From Acinetobacter lactucae (GTDB lineage: Bacteria > Pseudomonadota > Gammaproteobacteria > Pseudomonadales > Moraxellaceae), in assembly GCF_001605885.1 (NCBI RefSeq), contig NZ_LRPE01000015.1, forward strand, positions 1 through 51,356: DNA of 51,356 nt, in the 5' to 3' direction. Numbering within the stretch: position 1 is the first letter of the stretch; the number at the start of each line of letters is the position of its first letter. The notes beneath the pieces are model-generated. The model saw only the letters and a program-made list of their open reading frames with translations. It searched no databases and was not told the DNA's origin. A program made the translations under genes and the position numbers. Positions 18,294-26,467 of the stretch are shown here, one piece after another.

Positions 18294-18890
18294 ATGTCTT
18301 TAGAAACACTCAACCTTAGCTTATTCCATGTGATTAATGGGGCTCAGGATGCGAGTCAATTTATCATTCGTCTTGCTATCTTTTTTGCTAATGATCTCCT
18401 CTATATTCTCTTATTCATCCTTACATTTTTATGGTTCTATGGCGATCAAGATTTAAAAAATAGGGTCATTAAATCTGTCTTTTTAACCTGCGTATCACTT
18501 TTAGTAGGTTATGTTATTTCTCTGTTTTACCATCACTCAAGACCGTTTGTAATGGGTGTTGGTACGACTTTTATTGAACATTCACCAACTGCATCTTTCC
18601 CAAGTAATCATATGCTAATTTTTAGCACCATTGCCCTGTCTTATTTATTTGCTCAGCGCAAAATGATTGGAATCATTCTTTTATTTTTATCATTTGTAGT
18701 GGCGTGGTCACGTATTTATTTAGGTGTGCATTTTCCTTTAGACATGTTAGGGGCCTTTATTGTCGCACTACTGGTCAATACGGCGGGTTATTACTTCTGG
18801 AATGCTTATGGTACGCATTTAACAGCATTCTTTATTCACCTTTATCAAATTATATGCAAACCACTTTTAGACCGCGGTTTCATTAAATAA
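18294..18890 (+). CDS. PAP2-family phosphatase, probable undecaprenyl-diphosphatase
   Basis: 198 residues with about five membrane helices. The three PAP2 phosphatase motifs are visible: SRPF near 82, TASFPSNH near 98-105 and SRIYLGVHFPLDMLGA near 140-155 (catalytic His in the second and third). Size and order match BcrC/YbjG proteins that recycle undecaprenyl pyrophosphate at the outer face of the inner membrane. GGAA lies six bases before the ATG. Substrate assigned by family only. Confidence 0.82.
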   Translation: MSLETLNLSLFHVINGAQDASQFIIRLAIFFANDLLYILLFILTFLWFYGDQDLKNRVIKSVFLTCVSLLVGYVISLFYHHSRPFVMGVGTTFIEHSPTASFPSNHMLIFSTIALSYLFAQRKMIGIILLFLSFVVAWSRIYLGVHFPLDMLGAFIVALLVNTAGYYFWNAYGTHLTAFFIHLYQIICKPLLDRGFIK

Positions 18891-19002
18891 CCTATAGATC
18901 TTTTTTGCATTCACCCTCGACATTAAGTTCAGTTGCGTAATACAAAAAAATCTGCCATTCTATGTGGACTTGGATATGTTTTATCCAAAACAGAATTTAG
19001 TT

Positions 19003-19177
19003 TGACAAGGGGAGTAGCCTCCTCCAAACATAACAGCAATGTTATGTGTCAGATATCGTCAATACACTTTTATTAAAAAGTCGGTATCTGAGCATCGTGA
19101 AATTCATGATGTAGGCAAGACCTTGATCATGTTGATACAGATGTTTAATTCATCTGGCAACGGGTCAAGGTTTTTTT
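19003..19177 (+). ncRNA. yybP-ykoY manganese riboswitch with terminator
   Basis: AAGGGGAGTAGCCT (19007-19020) and ATCGTCAATACACTT (19055-19069) are the two conserved cores of the yybP-ykoY aptamer, which senses Mn2+. An intervening hairpin (CATAACAGCAATGTTATG) closes one arm. The 3' part ends in a terminator: ACCTTGA (19120-19126) pairs with TCAAGGT (19165-19171), followed by a run of T, with an inner CAGATG/CATCTG helix. The SD GGAGGA follows 25 bases later, before a TerC/Alx gene, the classic target of this switch. Confidence 0.88.
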
Positions 19178-19207
19178 ATGCCCAATTGCCGGATGTAGGG
19201 AGGATTT

Positions 19208-20161
19208 ATGGAATCGATCGGCAATCTATGGCTGTACGTAGCATTCTTTGGCATCGTCATTGTAATGCTCTTAATTGACTTTTTAGGATTTAAGCAAAAG
19301 CAAGGTCAGGATGTCTCAATTAAGCAAGCTGCTTATTGGAGTGTAGCGTGGGTAAGCGTCGCAGCCTTATTTGGTGGTGGTTTATGGCTTTATCTACAAC
19401 AAACGGTCGGAGTGACCTTAGCAAACCAAAAAACCATGGAATACTTTGCGGGTTACTTACTCGAAAAGTCCCTCGCAATTGACAACGTTTTCGTCTGGTT
19501 AATGATTTTCGCTGCGTTTGCTATTCCTGCTGCGTTACAACGTAAAATTTTGCTCTACGGCGTATTAGGCGCAATTGTACTTCGTACCCTCTTTATTTTT
19601 ATTGGTGCATGGTTCGTTCAAGAGTTCTCGTGGGTGCTTTATATCTTCGGTGCGTTCTTGGTATATACAGGCTTTAAGTTCTTAAAAGGCCAAGAAGAAG
19701 AAACCAATATTGAAGATATCAAGCTCTTAAAATGGTTACGTAACCATATGCGTATTACACCGCAGCTTGAAGGTGACAAGTTCTTTGTACGTCAAAACGG
19801 TTTATTGTGGGCAACGCCGTTATTTCTAGTTTTGATTTTGGTTGAAGCTTCAGACGTGATTTTCGCAGTAGATTCTATTCCTGCTATTTTCGCGGTAACT
19901 AGCGATCCGTTTATTGTTTTAACAGCGAACTTAATGGCAATTTTAGGTTTACGCGCAATGTTCTTCTTACTTGCTGGTGCTGCGACTAAATTGCATTACT
20001 TGCCATACGGCTTAGGTATTATCTTATTGTTCATTGGTGCAAAAATGTTGTTGCTTGATGTATTCCACATGCCAATCTGGATCTCGTTAAGCTTTATCGT
20101 AATAGTCTTAGCAATCACTGCTTACCTTTCTTTACGTCATAATAAGCGACAAATCTCATAG
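19208..20161 (+). CDS. alx: TerC/Alx-family inner membrane protein
   Basis: 317 residues with about nine membrane helices. The TerC core motifs LLEKSLAIDNVFVWLMIF and EASDVIFAVDSIPAIFAV carry conserved intramembrane acidic residues. A cytoplasmic loop (about 155-185) is rich in Glu, Lys and Arg. SD GGAGGATT lies just before the ATG. The Mn2+ riboswitch upstream indicates a role in manganese export or homeostasis, as for E. coli Alx. Family certain; the symbol by length and control. Confidence 0.88.
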   Translation: MESIGNLWLYVAFFGIVIVMLLIDFLGFKQKQGQDVSIKQAAYWSVAWVSVAALFGGGLWLYLQQTVGVTLANQKTMEYFAGYLLEKSLAIDNVFVWLMIFAAFAIPAALQRKILLYGVLGAIVLRTLFIFIGAWFVQEFSWVLYIFGAFLVYTGFKFLKGQEEETNIEDIKLLKWLRNHMRITPQLEGDKFFVRQNGLLWATPLFLVLILVEASDVIFAVDSIPAIFAVTSDPFIVLTANLMAILGLRAMFFLLAGAATKLHYLPYGLGIILLFIGAKMLLLDVFHMPIWISLSFIVIVLAITAYLSLRHNKRQIS

Positions 20162-20182
20162 AATTTTTACTTACATAATATT

Positions 20183-20209
20183 AAAGGGCTTTCATAGAAA
20201 GCCCTTTTT
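20183..20209. terminator. bidirectional terminator
   Basis: AAAGGGCTTTC and GAAAGCCCTTT around ATA, with T and A runs on the two sides. It separates alx from the convergent gene at 20213. Confidence 0.8.
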
Positions 20210-20212
20210 AAA

Positions 20213-20836
20213 TTAGGAATTGACTATTTTTAATTTTGGCCATTGTTGTAACCAATTTTTGCTTTCTACACGATTTTTGAAAGTCTGATAACTAACTAGA
20301 GCTGAATTCCAACGTAGATTCAATTCAAATAAATCTGATAAGCCAAAAGGTGCAATTATTTCTAAATTACCGAAAGTGTCGAAACGTATTGCTACAGCTG
20401 TTGCTGTTTCTGACCATAATGATAATGCTTCCTCAATCGAAGTTAATGGTTGAATTTTTTCACCATTATCTTTACGGTACCATGTATGTACCAAAGCCTG
20501 ATTAACAACATCCCAATCTTGATTTGGAAATTTGCTTTTTAAATCACTTTGCAATTCTTTTTGATAACTATCATCATATTCATTAGCATCATAATAAATC
20601 ACATCCATATCACTTGTATTTAAATCATAAGTTTTGCCATGTAAATATGACCAAACAGTATTTCTCACAGCGCCAGCACTTAAATAAACTTTTGGATGCA
20701 ATTGAGAAATGATAGCTAATATCTTTAATAAACAAGGAGATTTCATCACCAAATCAATAAAATCTTGTTGATAATTATTATATATATTTGTCATATTTGG
20801 AAAAATACTAAAGTCATCCACCATGTAATAGTACAT
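20213..20836 (-). CDS. nucleotidyltransferase-like protein (DUF925 type)
   Basis: Up to 207 residues. The sequence AGAVRNTVWSYLHG near 55-68 followed by SDMDVIYYD near 76-84 resembles the G-x-R and D-x-D sites of the nucleotidyltransferase fold in the DUF925 family; the later part (AVAIRFDTFGNLEIIAPFGLSD in two halves) fits too. The start is uncertain: no SD precedes ATG 20836 or the internal ATGs (20824, 20803). Substrate unknown. It stands alone. Confidence 0.7.
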   Translation of the reverse strand: MYYYMVDDFSIFPNMTNIYNNYQQDFIDLVMKSPCLLKILAIISQLHPKVYLSAGAVRNTVWSYLHGKTYDLNTSDMDVIYYDANEYDDSYQKELQSDLKSKFPNQDWDVVNQALVHTWYRKDNGEKIQPLTSIEEALSLWSETATAVAIRFDTFGNLEIIAPFGLSDLFELNLRWNSALVSYQTFKNRVESKNWLQQWPKLKIVNS

Positions 20837-20972
20837 AGAAGCTCTGTACTTTAAAAGCGCTGATCAATATCATATGCCAACTTAAAATTTATCTTTCCTA
20901 ATCAGAAACATAATAGATAACAGCTATTCGGTATTTTATGCCGAACATACTTATTAAAATGTGTGGAGTCTC

Positions 20973-21338
20973 ATGCGTTCTAAAAAAATTAATCTTGTCG
21001 TTGTCCCTCTATTACTCACGGCATGTAGCCATAATGATGGTCCTTTAGTACAAGACGTATATAACAACCAATATGATTGTGCTCGCGACTGGAATACCCA
21101 AACTTGTGAAGAAGAAAATAGCTCAAGTGGGCATGGTTCTAGTTATGTTGGAACACGCTATTTAGGGCCTGCGTATTATCAAAATAATCGGGAAGTTTCT
21201 TTTCACGGCAATACCTTACATCCTTACAGCAATTTGAGTGTGGGTCGTCCCATCATTTCAAGCACAGCGAAAAGTTCGTCTTTTTCATCCCCAATTCGTG
21301 GTGGTTTTGGCCGTAGCGGTTTTTCTTTCGGCGGCTAA
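20973..21338 (+). CDS. YgiB-like (DUF1190-type) small lipoprotein
   Basis: 121 residues from MRSKK; GGAG lies five bases upstream, better than the in-frame start 12 bases earlier. A lipoprotein signal ends in LLTAC. The mature part has NNQYDCARDWNTQTCEEE with two Cys, then a Ser/Gly-rich tail with RGGFGRSGFSFGG, which recalls the C-terminus of E. coli YgiB. It precedes a YgiC-like gene by 21 bases, the same order as ygiB-ygiC. Function unknown. Confidence 0.7.
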   Translation: MRSKKINLVVVPLLLTACSHNDGPLVQDVYNNQYDCARDWNTQTCEEENSSSGHGSSYVGTRYLGPAYYQNNREVSFHGNTLHPYSNLSVGRPIISSTAKSSSFSSPIRGGFGRSGFSFGG

Positions 21339-21359
21339 ATCTTCAGGCATTTACTTAAT

Positions 21360-22520
21360 ATGAAAAGAAAAATATTTGCTCCACGCCCAGACTGGCAAGT
21401 GGAGCATCAAAATATTGGTTTCGATTATTTTAATTTACCTTCTCTTGATGGCTCAATTTACTGGTCTGAAGGAGTTGCGTATGAGTTCACACTTAAGCAG
21501 ATTGAACAACTTGAAGATGCAGCAAATGAACTGCATCAGATGTGTTTATCGGTGGTAGGAGATCTCATTCAACGGGGCAATTATCCAACTTATTTTCAAA
21601 TTCCTGAAGTCGCTATAAACCATATTGAACATTCTTGGAAACAGAATGCACCCATGCTCTATGGCCGCTTTGATTTCGCTTACGATGGGCGAAATATCAA
21701 AATGCTGGAATATAACGCCGACACCCCGACTGGCTTACTTGAAGCTTCTGTTGCGCAGTGGCTGTGGATAGAACAAGTCTCGGGCATTGCAAACCGAGAT
21801 CAATTTAATAGCATTCATGAAGACCTAATCAAACGCTGGAAGACAATTTTACCGCGTGGTAGCCATGTGCATTTTGCTGCTTGTCAGGAGGCTGGAAGGG
21901 AAGACTGGGGTAATTTAGAGTACTTGATGGATACGGCTTATCAAGCTCATCTACAAGTTTCCGAGCTTTCTATGGAAAACATAGGCTGGAACGACCAAGA
22001 TTTTGTCGATCTTCATAACCGCCCCATTCAAAACATATTTAAGCTCTACCCATGGGAATGGATTTGGGAAGAAGCATTTTCTCAATATATCCATCCACAA
22101 ACACAATGGATTGAACCTTGCTGGAAAATGTTATTTTCAAATAAAGCAATTCTGGTTGAACTTTGGAAACGTTATCCAAACCATCCATTGTTGGTCGAAA
22201 CCCATACGTATGAACCGCAACAAGCTTTGTCTGGTAAATGGGTGAAAAAGCCGATTTTGGCAAGGGAAGGAGCCAATATTCGAATTTTACAAAATGGTCA
22301 TGACCAAGGTGCAGCTTCTGGTAGCTTTTATTTTGATGACTACGACAAATATGGTTATGTCGTACAGAAATGGGTAGACACCCCATTATTTTCGGGGCAA
22401 CTGCCTACACTCGGTTTATGGATGATGGGACATCAATGCGCAGGGATGTCTATTCGTGAAGATTGTTATGACATTATTGGTAATGATGCTCACTTTGCAG
22501 CACATTATTTTATTGAGTAA
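21360..22520 (+). CDS. YgiC-like ATP-grasp protein, glutathionylspermidine synthase family
   Basis: 386 residues of the GSP_synth family: GRFDFAYDGRNIKMLEYNAD near 105-122 and KPILAREGANIRIL near 296-309 are the metal/ATP-binding ATP-grasp motifs. It lacks the N-terminal amidase domain of bifunctional GspSA, like E. coli YgiC and YjfC, so it may form an amide bond on an unknown peptide or amine. It is cotranscribed with the YgiB-like lipoprotein. There is no SD before the ATG, which suggests coupling. Confidence 0.85.
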   Translation: MKRKIFAPRPDWQVEHQNIGFDYFNLPSLDGSIYWSEGVAYEFTLKQIEQLEDAANELHQMCLSVVGDLIQRGNYPTYFQIPEVAINHIEHSWKQNAPMLYGRFDFAYDGRNIKMLEYNADTPTGLLEASVAQWLWIEQVSGIANRDQFNSIHEDLIKRWKTILPRGSHVHFAACQEAGREDWGNLEYLMDTAYQAHLQVSELSMENIGWNDQDFVDLHNRPIQNIFKLYPWEWIWEEAFSQYIHPQTQWIEPCWKMLFSNKAILVELWKRYPNHPLLVETHTYEPQQALSGKWVKKPILAREGANIRILQNGHDQGAASGSFYFDDYDKYGYVVQKWVDTPLFSGQLPTLGLWMMGHQCAGMSIREDCYDIIGNDAHFAAHYFIE

Positions 22521-22540
22521 TAAACGCCTAAATATATTTA

Positions 22541-22565
22541 AAAAAGCACTTTAAAAGTGCTTTTT
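22541..22565 (+). terminator. rho-independent terminator
   Basis: AAAAAGCACTT and AAGTGCTTTTT around a short loop, after the ygiC-like gene. Confidence 0.8.
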
Positions 22566-22726
22566 ATTGTGCCATCAACGCAATCAATCAGTGCATTCTA
22601 AGTACATAGTAAATAATCAACGTTCTTTTTTAAAAAGCCAAATTAGAACAAAAATTCAAAAATATAATGACTTAATCTTATGTAATTTAATACTTTTATC
22701 TTTATTTCTTTAATTAAAAATTAATA

Positions 22727-22742
22727 TTGGCAAGCTCTTTGC
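22727..22742 (+). promoter_or_regulatory. sigma-54 promoter of the Rieske/guanine deaminase operon
   Basis: TTGGCAAG-CTCT-TTGCAT matches the sigma-54 consensus: GG at 22729-22730 and GC at 22741-22742 with exactly ten bases between (-24/-12). The start would be near 22753. It needs RpoN and an enhancer-binding activator such as NtrC. Confidence 0.8.
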
Positions 22743-22773
22743 ATCTCCTAAAAAGAAAAAAGCCTAGATTTTA

Positions 22774-22800
22774 AGGGCTCGCGAGAGCCCTGATTTTTTT
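22774..22800 (+). terminator. leader terminator (possible attenuator) before the Rieske gene
   Basis: AGGGCTC and GAGCCCT form a stem capped by a GCGA tetraloop, followed by GA and seven T, immediately before the SD AAGGAG (22801-22806). It lies about 20 bases after the predicted sigma-54 start, so it belongs to this operon's leader, not to ygiC, which has its own terminator. AGCC at 22761-22764 could pair with GGCT and block it. Confidence 0.7.
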
Positions 22801-22813
22801 AAGGAGTGATGCC

Positions 22814-23869
22814 ATGAATGCGATTCCAACTTTAACGCCCCTTGCCATGCCATGTAACAGCAGTTTTGAAGCAAAAGATTGGGAAATTTTATCTACTCAC
22901 TGGTATCCCGTCGCACGTACTCAAGATGTCTCTACTGCACCTCAACGCGTCACGCTACTAGACGTCAATATGGCGTTATATAAAACAGAAAGCGGTGAAA
23001 TTCATCTGGTTCGAGACATTTGTCCACATCGTGGGGTGCCTTTAACCAAAGGTTGGGTCGATGGTGAGGAGATTGTGTGTCCTTATCATGGCCTACGCTA
23101 CAACACCGAAGGAAAATGTACCCAAATACCAGCACAACCTGAGTTAACCAAAATTTCTGATCGCTTTTCCCTGACCAAATTTCCAGTCGTGCAACGATAT
23201 GGCCTGATTTGGACCAGTATTCATGGTCGTGATATTACTCGAGCCAGTATTCCTGTATTAGATACTTGGGAGCATGCAGAACATCAATCAATTTTACCGC
23301 CTTTTGTCGATATTGGCGGCTCTAGCGGACGTCAACTTGAAGGGTTTATTGATGTCGCTCATTTTGCTTGGGTACATCACAACGCCTTTGCGAGTCGTGA
23401 TAATCCCGTCGTCCCTAAATATCACACTGAATGTACTGAATATGGCTTAAAAACGGTCTATATCAGCAATGTCAGTAACTATCCGCATGAGCTAAAGCAT
23501 CTCGAACCAGAAGGCTTTTTGTGGAAACGTACCTTTGATGTCTATCCACCTTTTTCAGCCGTACTCACGGTCGATTTTCCAGAAGGCGGTGTCTTAAAAA
23601 TCTTGAATGCTTGTTGTCCTGTTTCAAGTAATAAAACCCGTTTATTTGTTCCACTCACGCGTAACTTTGACCAAACTGGCGATTTAGAAAAGGTATATGC
23701 ATTTAATGCGCAAATTTTTGCTGAAGACCAAGATATGATCGAATCACAAAAGCCAGAAGAACTACCGCTTGATTTAATGATGGAAGCTCATTTTGAAGCA
23801 GACCGTTCATCAACGACTTATCGACGGATTTTGGCAGAATGGGGACTAAGTAAACGTTATACCGTTTAA
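22814..23869 (+). CDS. Rieske non-heme iron oxygenase, HpxD-like
   Basis: 351 residues. The Rieske [2Fe-2S] site has Cys70-x-His72 and Cys89-x2-His92. The mononuclear iron site has Asp180-x2-His183-x4-His188, with a third acidic ligand probably in the AEDQDM segment near 303. It is therefore an intact oxygenase component, but no reductase or ferredoxin gene is adjacent. It sits 56 bases before guaD, behind a sigma-54 promoter. Klebsiella HpxD, a Rieske enzyme of hypoxanthine/xanthine oxidation, is the nearest functional parallel. The purine role is an inference from context; other aromatic substrates are possible. Confidence 0.8.
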   Translation: MNAIPTLTPLAMPCNSSFEAKDWEILSTHWYPVARTQDVSTAPQRVTLLDVNMALYKTESGEIHLVRDICPHRGVPLTKGWVDGEEIVCPYHGLRYNTEGKCTQIPAQPELTKISDRFSLTKFPVVQRYGLIWTSIHGRDITRASIPVLDTWEHAEHQSILPPFVDIGGSSGRQLEGFIDVAHFAWVHHNAFASRDNPVVPKYHTECTEYGLKTVYISNVSNYPHELKHLEPEGFLWKRTFDVYPPFSAVLTVDFPEGGVLKILNACCPVSSNKTRLFVPLTRNFDQTGDLEKVYAFNAQIFAEDQDMIESQKPEELPLDLMMEAHFEADRSSTTYRRILAEWGLSKRYTV

Positions 23870-23925
23870 ATCTTGGCTAACTGGGGTACAATCAACCGAA
23901 AAAAGTGAAAATATATAGGCTTTCC

Positions 23926-25251
23926 ATGTCATTGATTGCAAATACCACCGTTGTGCGTGGTCGTTTTTTAGATATTCAACAAACTGTCTCTGAGCCAACT
24001 GATATTCCAAATCAAGTGCGTTATTTAGAAGATGGTGTATTGATTAGTGAACATGGAAAAATCAAATGGTTTGGTGCATGGGCAGACGCTCAACAGCATC
24101 TACCGGCTGGAGTTGAGGTTCAACATTACCCAGAACAATTGATTGTACCTGGCTTTATTGATACCCATATTCACTTCCCACAAACTGAAATGGTTGGAGC
24201 ATACGGCGAACAGCTTTTAAGCTGGCTTAATACTTATACATTCCCAACTGAAATCCAGTTTCAGGACAAAGCATATGCAAGTGAAATTGCCCAGTTCTTT
24301 GTTCAAGAACTCTTAAAACATGGTACAACCACAGCACTGGTTTTCTGTACAGTCCATCCGGAATCTGTTGATGCCTTATTTGAAGCCGCAGAACACGTTC
24401 AGATGCGTTTAATTGCCGGTAAGGTACTCATGGACCGGCATGCACCTGAAGCGCTGTGTGACACACCAGAAACGTCTTACAGCGACACCAAAGCACTTAT
24501 TGAAAAATGGCATGGTAAAGGCCGTGCTCTGTATGCGATTACGCCACGTTTTGCACCGACTTCTACACCTGAGCAATTAGAAAGAGCAGGGCAGTTAAAA
24601 CAAGAATTTCCGGATGTATATGTACATACCCACTTAAGTGAAAACAAAGATGAAATTGCTTGGGTGAAATCTTTATTTCCTGAACAAGCTGGCTATTTAG
24701 ATGTTTATCAACATTATGGCCTGACTGGTAAGCGTTCCGTTTTTGCGCATTGCGTTCACTTAGAAGATGAAGAATGGCAATGCATGCATAATACGCAGTC
24801 TGCTATCGCATTTTGCCCAACTTCAAACTTGTTCTTAGGCAGTGGTTTATTCCCATTGAAAAAAACATGGGAAAAACAAGTAAAAGTGGGCTTGGGTACA
24901 GATATCGGTGCTGGTACATCATTTAGTTTATTGCAAACTGTTAACGAGGCTTATAAGGTACAGCAGTTACAAGGCGATAAACTTTCAGCTTATGAAGCGT
25001 TCTATCATGCAACTTTAGGTGGAGCAAAAGCGCTTGATTTGCAAGATCAGTTAGGCAACTTCAACGTCGGTAAAGAAGCAGACTTTGTGGTACTGAATCT
25101 CAAGCCAACAGCATTACAGGAACTTCGCCAGTCTAAATCCAAATCTGTTGAAGATTCACTGTTTGCATTATTCACTTTAGGTGATGACCGTAATATTGAA
25201 GCGACTTATATTTATGGAAACCGTGCTTATCAAAAAGAAACAGCCAAATAA
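23926..25251 (+). CDS. guaD: guanine deaminase
   Basis: 441 residues from ATG 23926; a GTG seven codons upstream is less likely. An amidohydrolase that converts guanine to xanthine and ammonia. Zinc and substrate motifs: DTHIHFPQ (79-86), GEQLLSWLNTYTFPTE, HTHLSEN near 234, HCVHLEDEEW and GTDIGAGTSFS near 326. It follows the Rieske gene with a 56-base gap and no terminator, so they should be cotranscribed from the sigma-54 promoter. That fits nitrogen release from purines. Confidence 0.95.
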   Translation: MSLIANTTVVRGRFLDIQQTVSEPTDIPNQVRYLEDGVLISEHGKIKWFGAWADAQQHLPAGVEVQHYPEQLIVPGFIDTHIHFPQTEMVGAYGEQLLSWLNTYTFPTEIQFQDKAYASEIAQFFVQELLKHGTTTALVFCTVHPESVDALFEAAEHVQMRLIAGKVLMDRHAPEALCDTPETSYSDTKALIEKWHGKGRALYAITPRFAPTSTPEQLERAGQLKQEFPDVYVHTHLSENKDEIAWVKSLFPEQAGYLDVYQHYGLTGKRSVFAHCVHLEDEEWQCMHNTQSAIAFCPTSNLFLGSGLFPLKKTWEKQVKVGLGTDIGAGTSFSLLQTVNEAYKVQQLQGDKLSAYEAFYHATLGGAKALDLQDQLGNFNVGKEADFVVLNLKPTALQELRQSKSKSVEDSLFALFTLGDDRNIEATYIYGNRAYQKETAK

Positions 25252-25407
25252 AAAAGGCATTGTTAAGTTTTTGTTATTATTTGGAATATGTGCTCTTGCG
25301 TTAAAGCGTGATAGACATAGTCCGCAAAATGATGAAATTTCACAGTCATCAAAGGGTGCATGAAACGTCATTTTGCTTTAAAATTTTACCATTAACTCAG
25401 ATTTTCG

Positions 25408-25433
25408 AGGTGTTGCAGGTCAACACCTTTTTT
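25408..25433 (+). terminator. rho-independent terminator
   Basis: AGGTGTTG and CAACACCT with a CAGGT loop and six T, 157 bases after guaD and 33 before hpt. It ends the guaD transcript, or it could act in an hpt leader. Confidence 0.75.
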
Positions 25434-25465
25434 ATTTTTTCTTTTATATCTTGTAGGAATCTGCC

Positions 25466-25993
25466 ATGACTGTTGCAATGAGCATCATGATTTCAACCGA
25501 AGAAATTCAAGCAAAAGTCAAAGAGCTCGGCGAGCAAATTAACGCTCACTATGCAAATAGTGATAAAGAATTAGTCCTTATTGGATTACTTCGTGGTTCT
25601 GTTATTTTCATGGCAGACTTGTGCCGTACAATTACCAAACCGCATGAACTCGACTTCATGACAGTGTCTAGCTACGGCGGCGGTACGACTTCAAGTCGAG
25701 ATGTTAAAATCTTAAAAGATCTTGACGGTGAAATTCGCGGTAAAGATGTATTGGTTGTTGAAGACATTATCGACTCAGGCAATACCTTAAGCAAAGTAGT
25801 TGAAATGTTGCAAACTCGTGAGCCAAATTCGATTCAACTTTGCACATTAGTGAGTAAACCATCTCGCCGTGAAATTGATCTTGAAGTGAAATTTTTAGGT
25901 TTTGAAGTAGAAGACAGATTCATTGTGGGCTATGGCCTAGACTACGACCAAAAATATCGCCACTTACCTTTTATTGGTGAAATTGGTTTATAA
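25466..25993 (+). CDS. hpt: hypoxanthine phosphoribosyltransferase
   Basis: 175 residues. It salvages hypoxanthine (and often guanine) with PRPP. Motifs: LVLIGLLRGSVIFMADL (flexible and binding strand), the active-site loop SSYGGGTTSSRD, and the PRPP motif VLVVEDIIDSGNTLSKV. ATG 25466 follows AGGAAT. Its closeness to guaD groups purine salvage and breakdown here, but the terminator upstream suggests separate control. Confidence 0.96.
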   Translation: MTVAMSIMISTEEIQAKVKELGEQINAHYANSDKELVLIGLLRGSVIFMADLCRTITKPHELDFMTVSSYGGGTTSSRDVKILKDLDGEIRGKDVLVVEDIIDSGNTLSKVVEMLQTREPNSIQLCTLVSKPSRREIDLEVKFLGFEVEDRFIVGYGLDYDQKYRHLPFIGEIGL

Positions 25994-26000
25994 ATTTCAT

Positions 26001-26028
26001 AAAAATAGCACCGCAAGGTGCTATTTTT
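26001..26028 (+). terminator. rho-independent terminator after hpt
   Basis: AAAAATAGCACC and GGTGCTATTTTT with a GCAA loop. Confidence 0.9.
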
Positions 26029-26165
26029 TTATATAAAACCTGAGCTTTGAACAAAAAAGACACAAAAAGTCGCAATCTGCTACAGACAAAATAGACAGCT
26101 CTACCGCACGATAGAATATGAAGCAAAATCATTAACTTCATCAAAAAAACAACTGGAGAACAAAT

Positions 26166-26417
26166 ATGTGGTCACTTATTGTTGCTATTGTGGTTGGTTT
26201 CTTTGCTGGTTTAATCGCTCGTGCTTTACATCCAGGGGACGATAAAGCAGGTTTCATCGTAACTACCTTGATTGGTATTGCTGGTTCACTTTTAGCCACT
26301 TATGGCGGTCGTTTACTTGGACTTTACGGCGAAAACTCAGCTGCAGGCTTTATCGCATCCGTGATTGGTGCCGTCGTTATTCTTTTTATCTACAACTTGA
26401 TTGCACGAAAAAGTTAA
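26166..26417 (+). CDS. GlsB/YeaQ/YmgE-family stress membrane protein
   Basis: 83 residues with three membrane helices rich in Gly, Ala and Ile. The pattern GFFAGLIARALHPG-D, TTLIGIAGS and GFIASVIGAVVILFIYNLI is that of the transglycosylase-associated protein family (GlsB/YeaQ/YmgE). Members respond to stress; biochemical function is unknown. SD GGAG precedes the ATG and a terminator follows. Confidence 0.88.
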   Translation: MWSLIVAIVVGFFAGLIARALHPGDDKAGFIVTTLIGIAGSLLATYGGRLLGLYGENSAAGFIASVIGAVVILFIYNLIARKS

Positions 26418-26433
26418 TTACTTTTAGGCAATC

Positions 26434-26457
26434 AAAAAGCACCTAATGGTGCTTTTT
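26434..26457. terminator. bidirectional terminator
   Basis: AAAAAGCACC and GGTGCTTTTT around TAAT, between the convergent GlsB-type gene and dsbC. Confidence 0.85.
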
Positions 26458-26467
26458 TTAATTTATT

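Noticed and set aside
19002..19007. TTGACA as a -35 element
   Set aside because: It abuts the conserved 5' core of the riboswitch, which must be transcribed, so the promoter has to lie upstream.
25214..25363. Small ORF with a hydrophobic segment overlapping the end of guaD
   Set aside because: It starts inside guaD, has no SD, and the hydrophobic run comes from T-rich sequence. Not supported as a gene.
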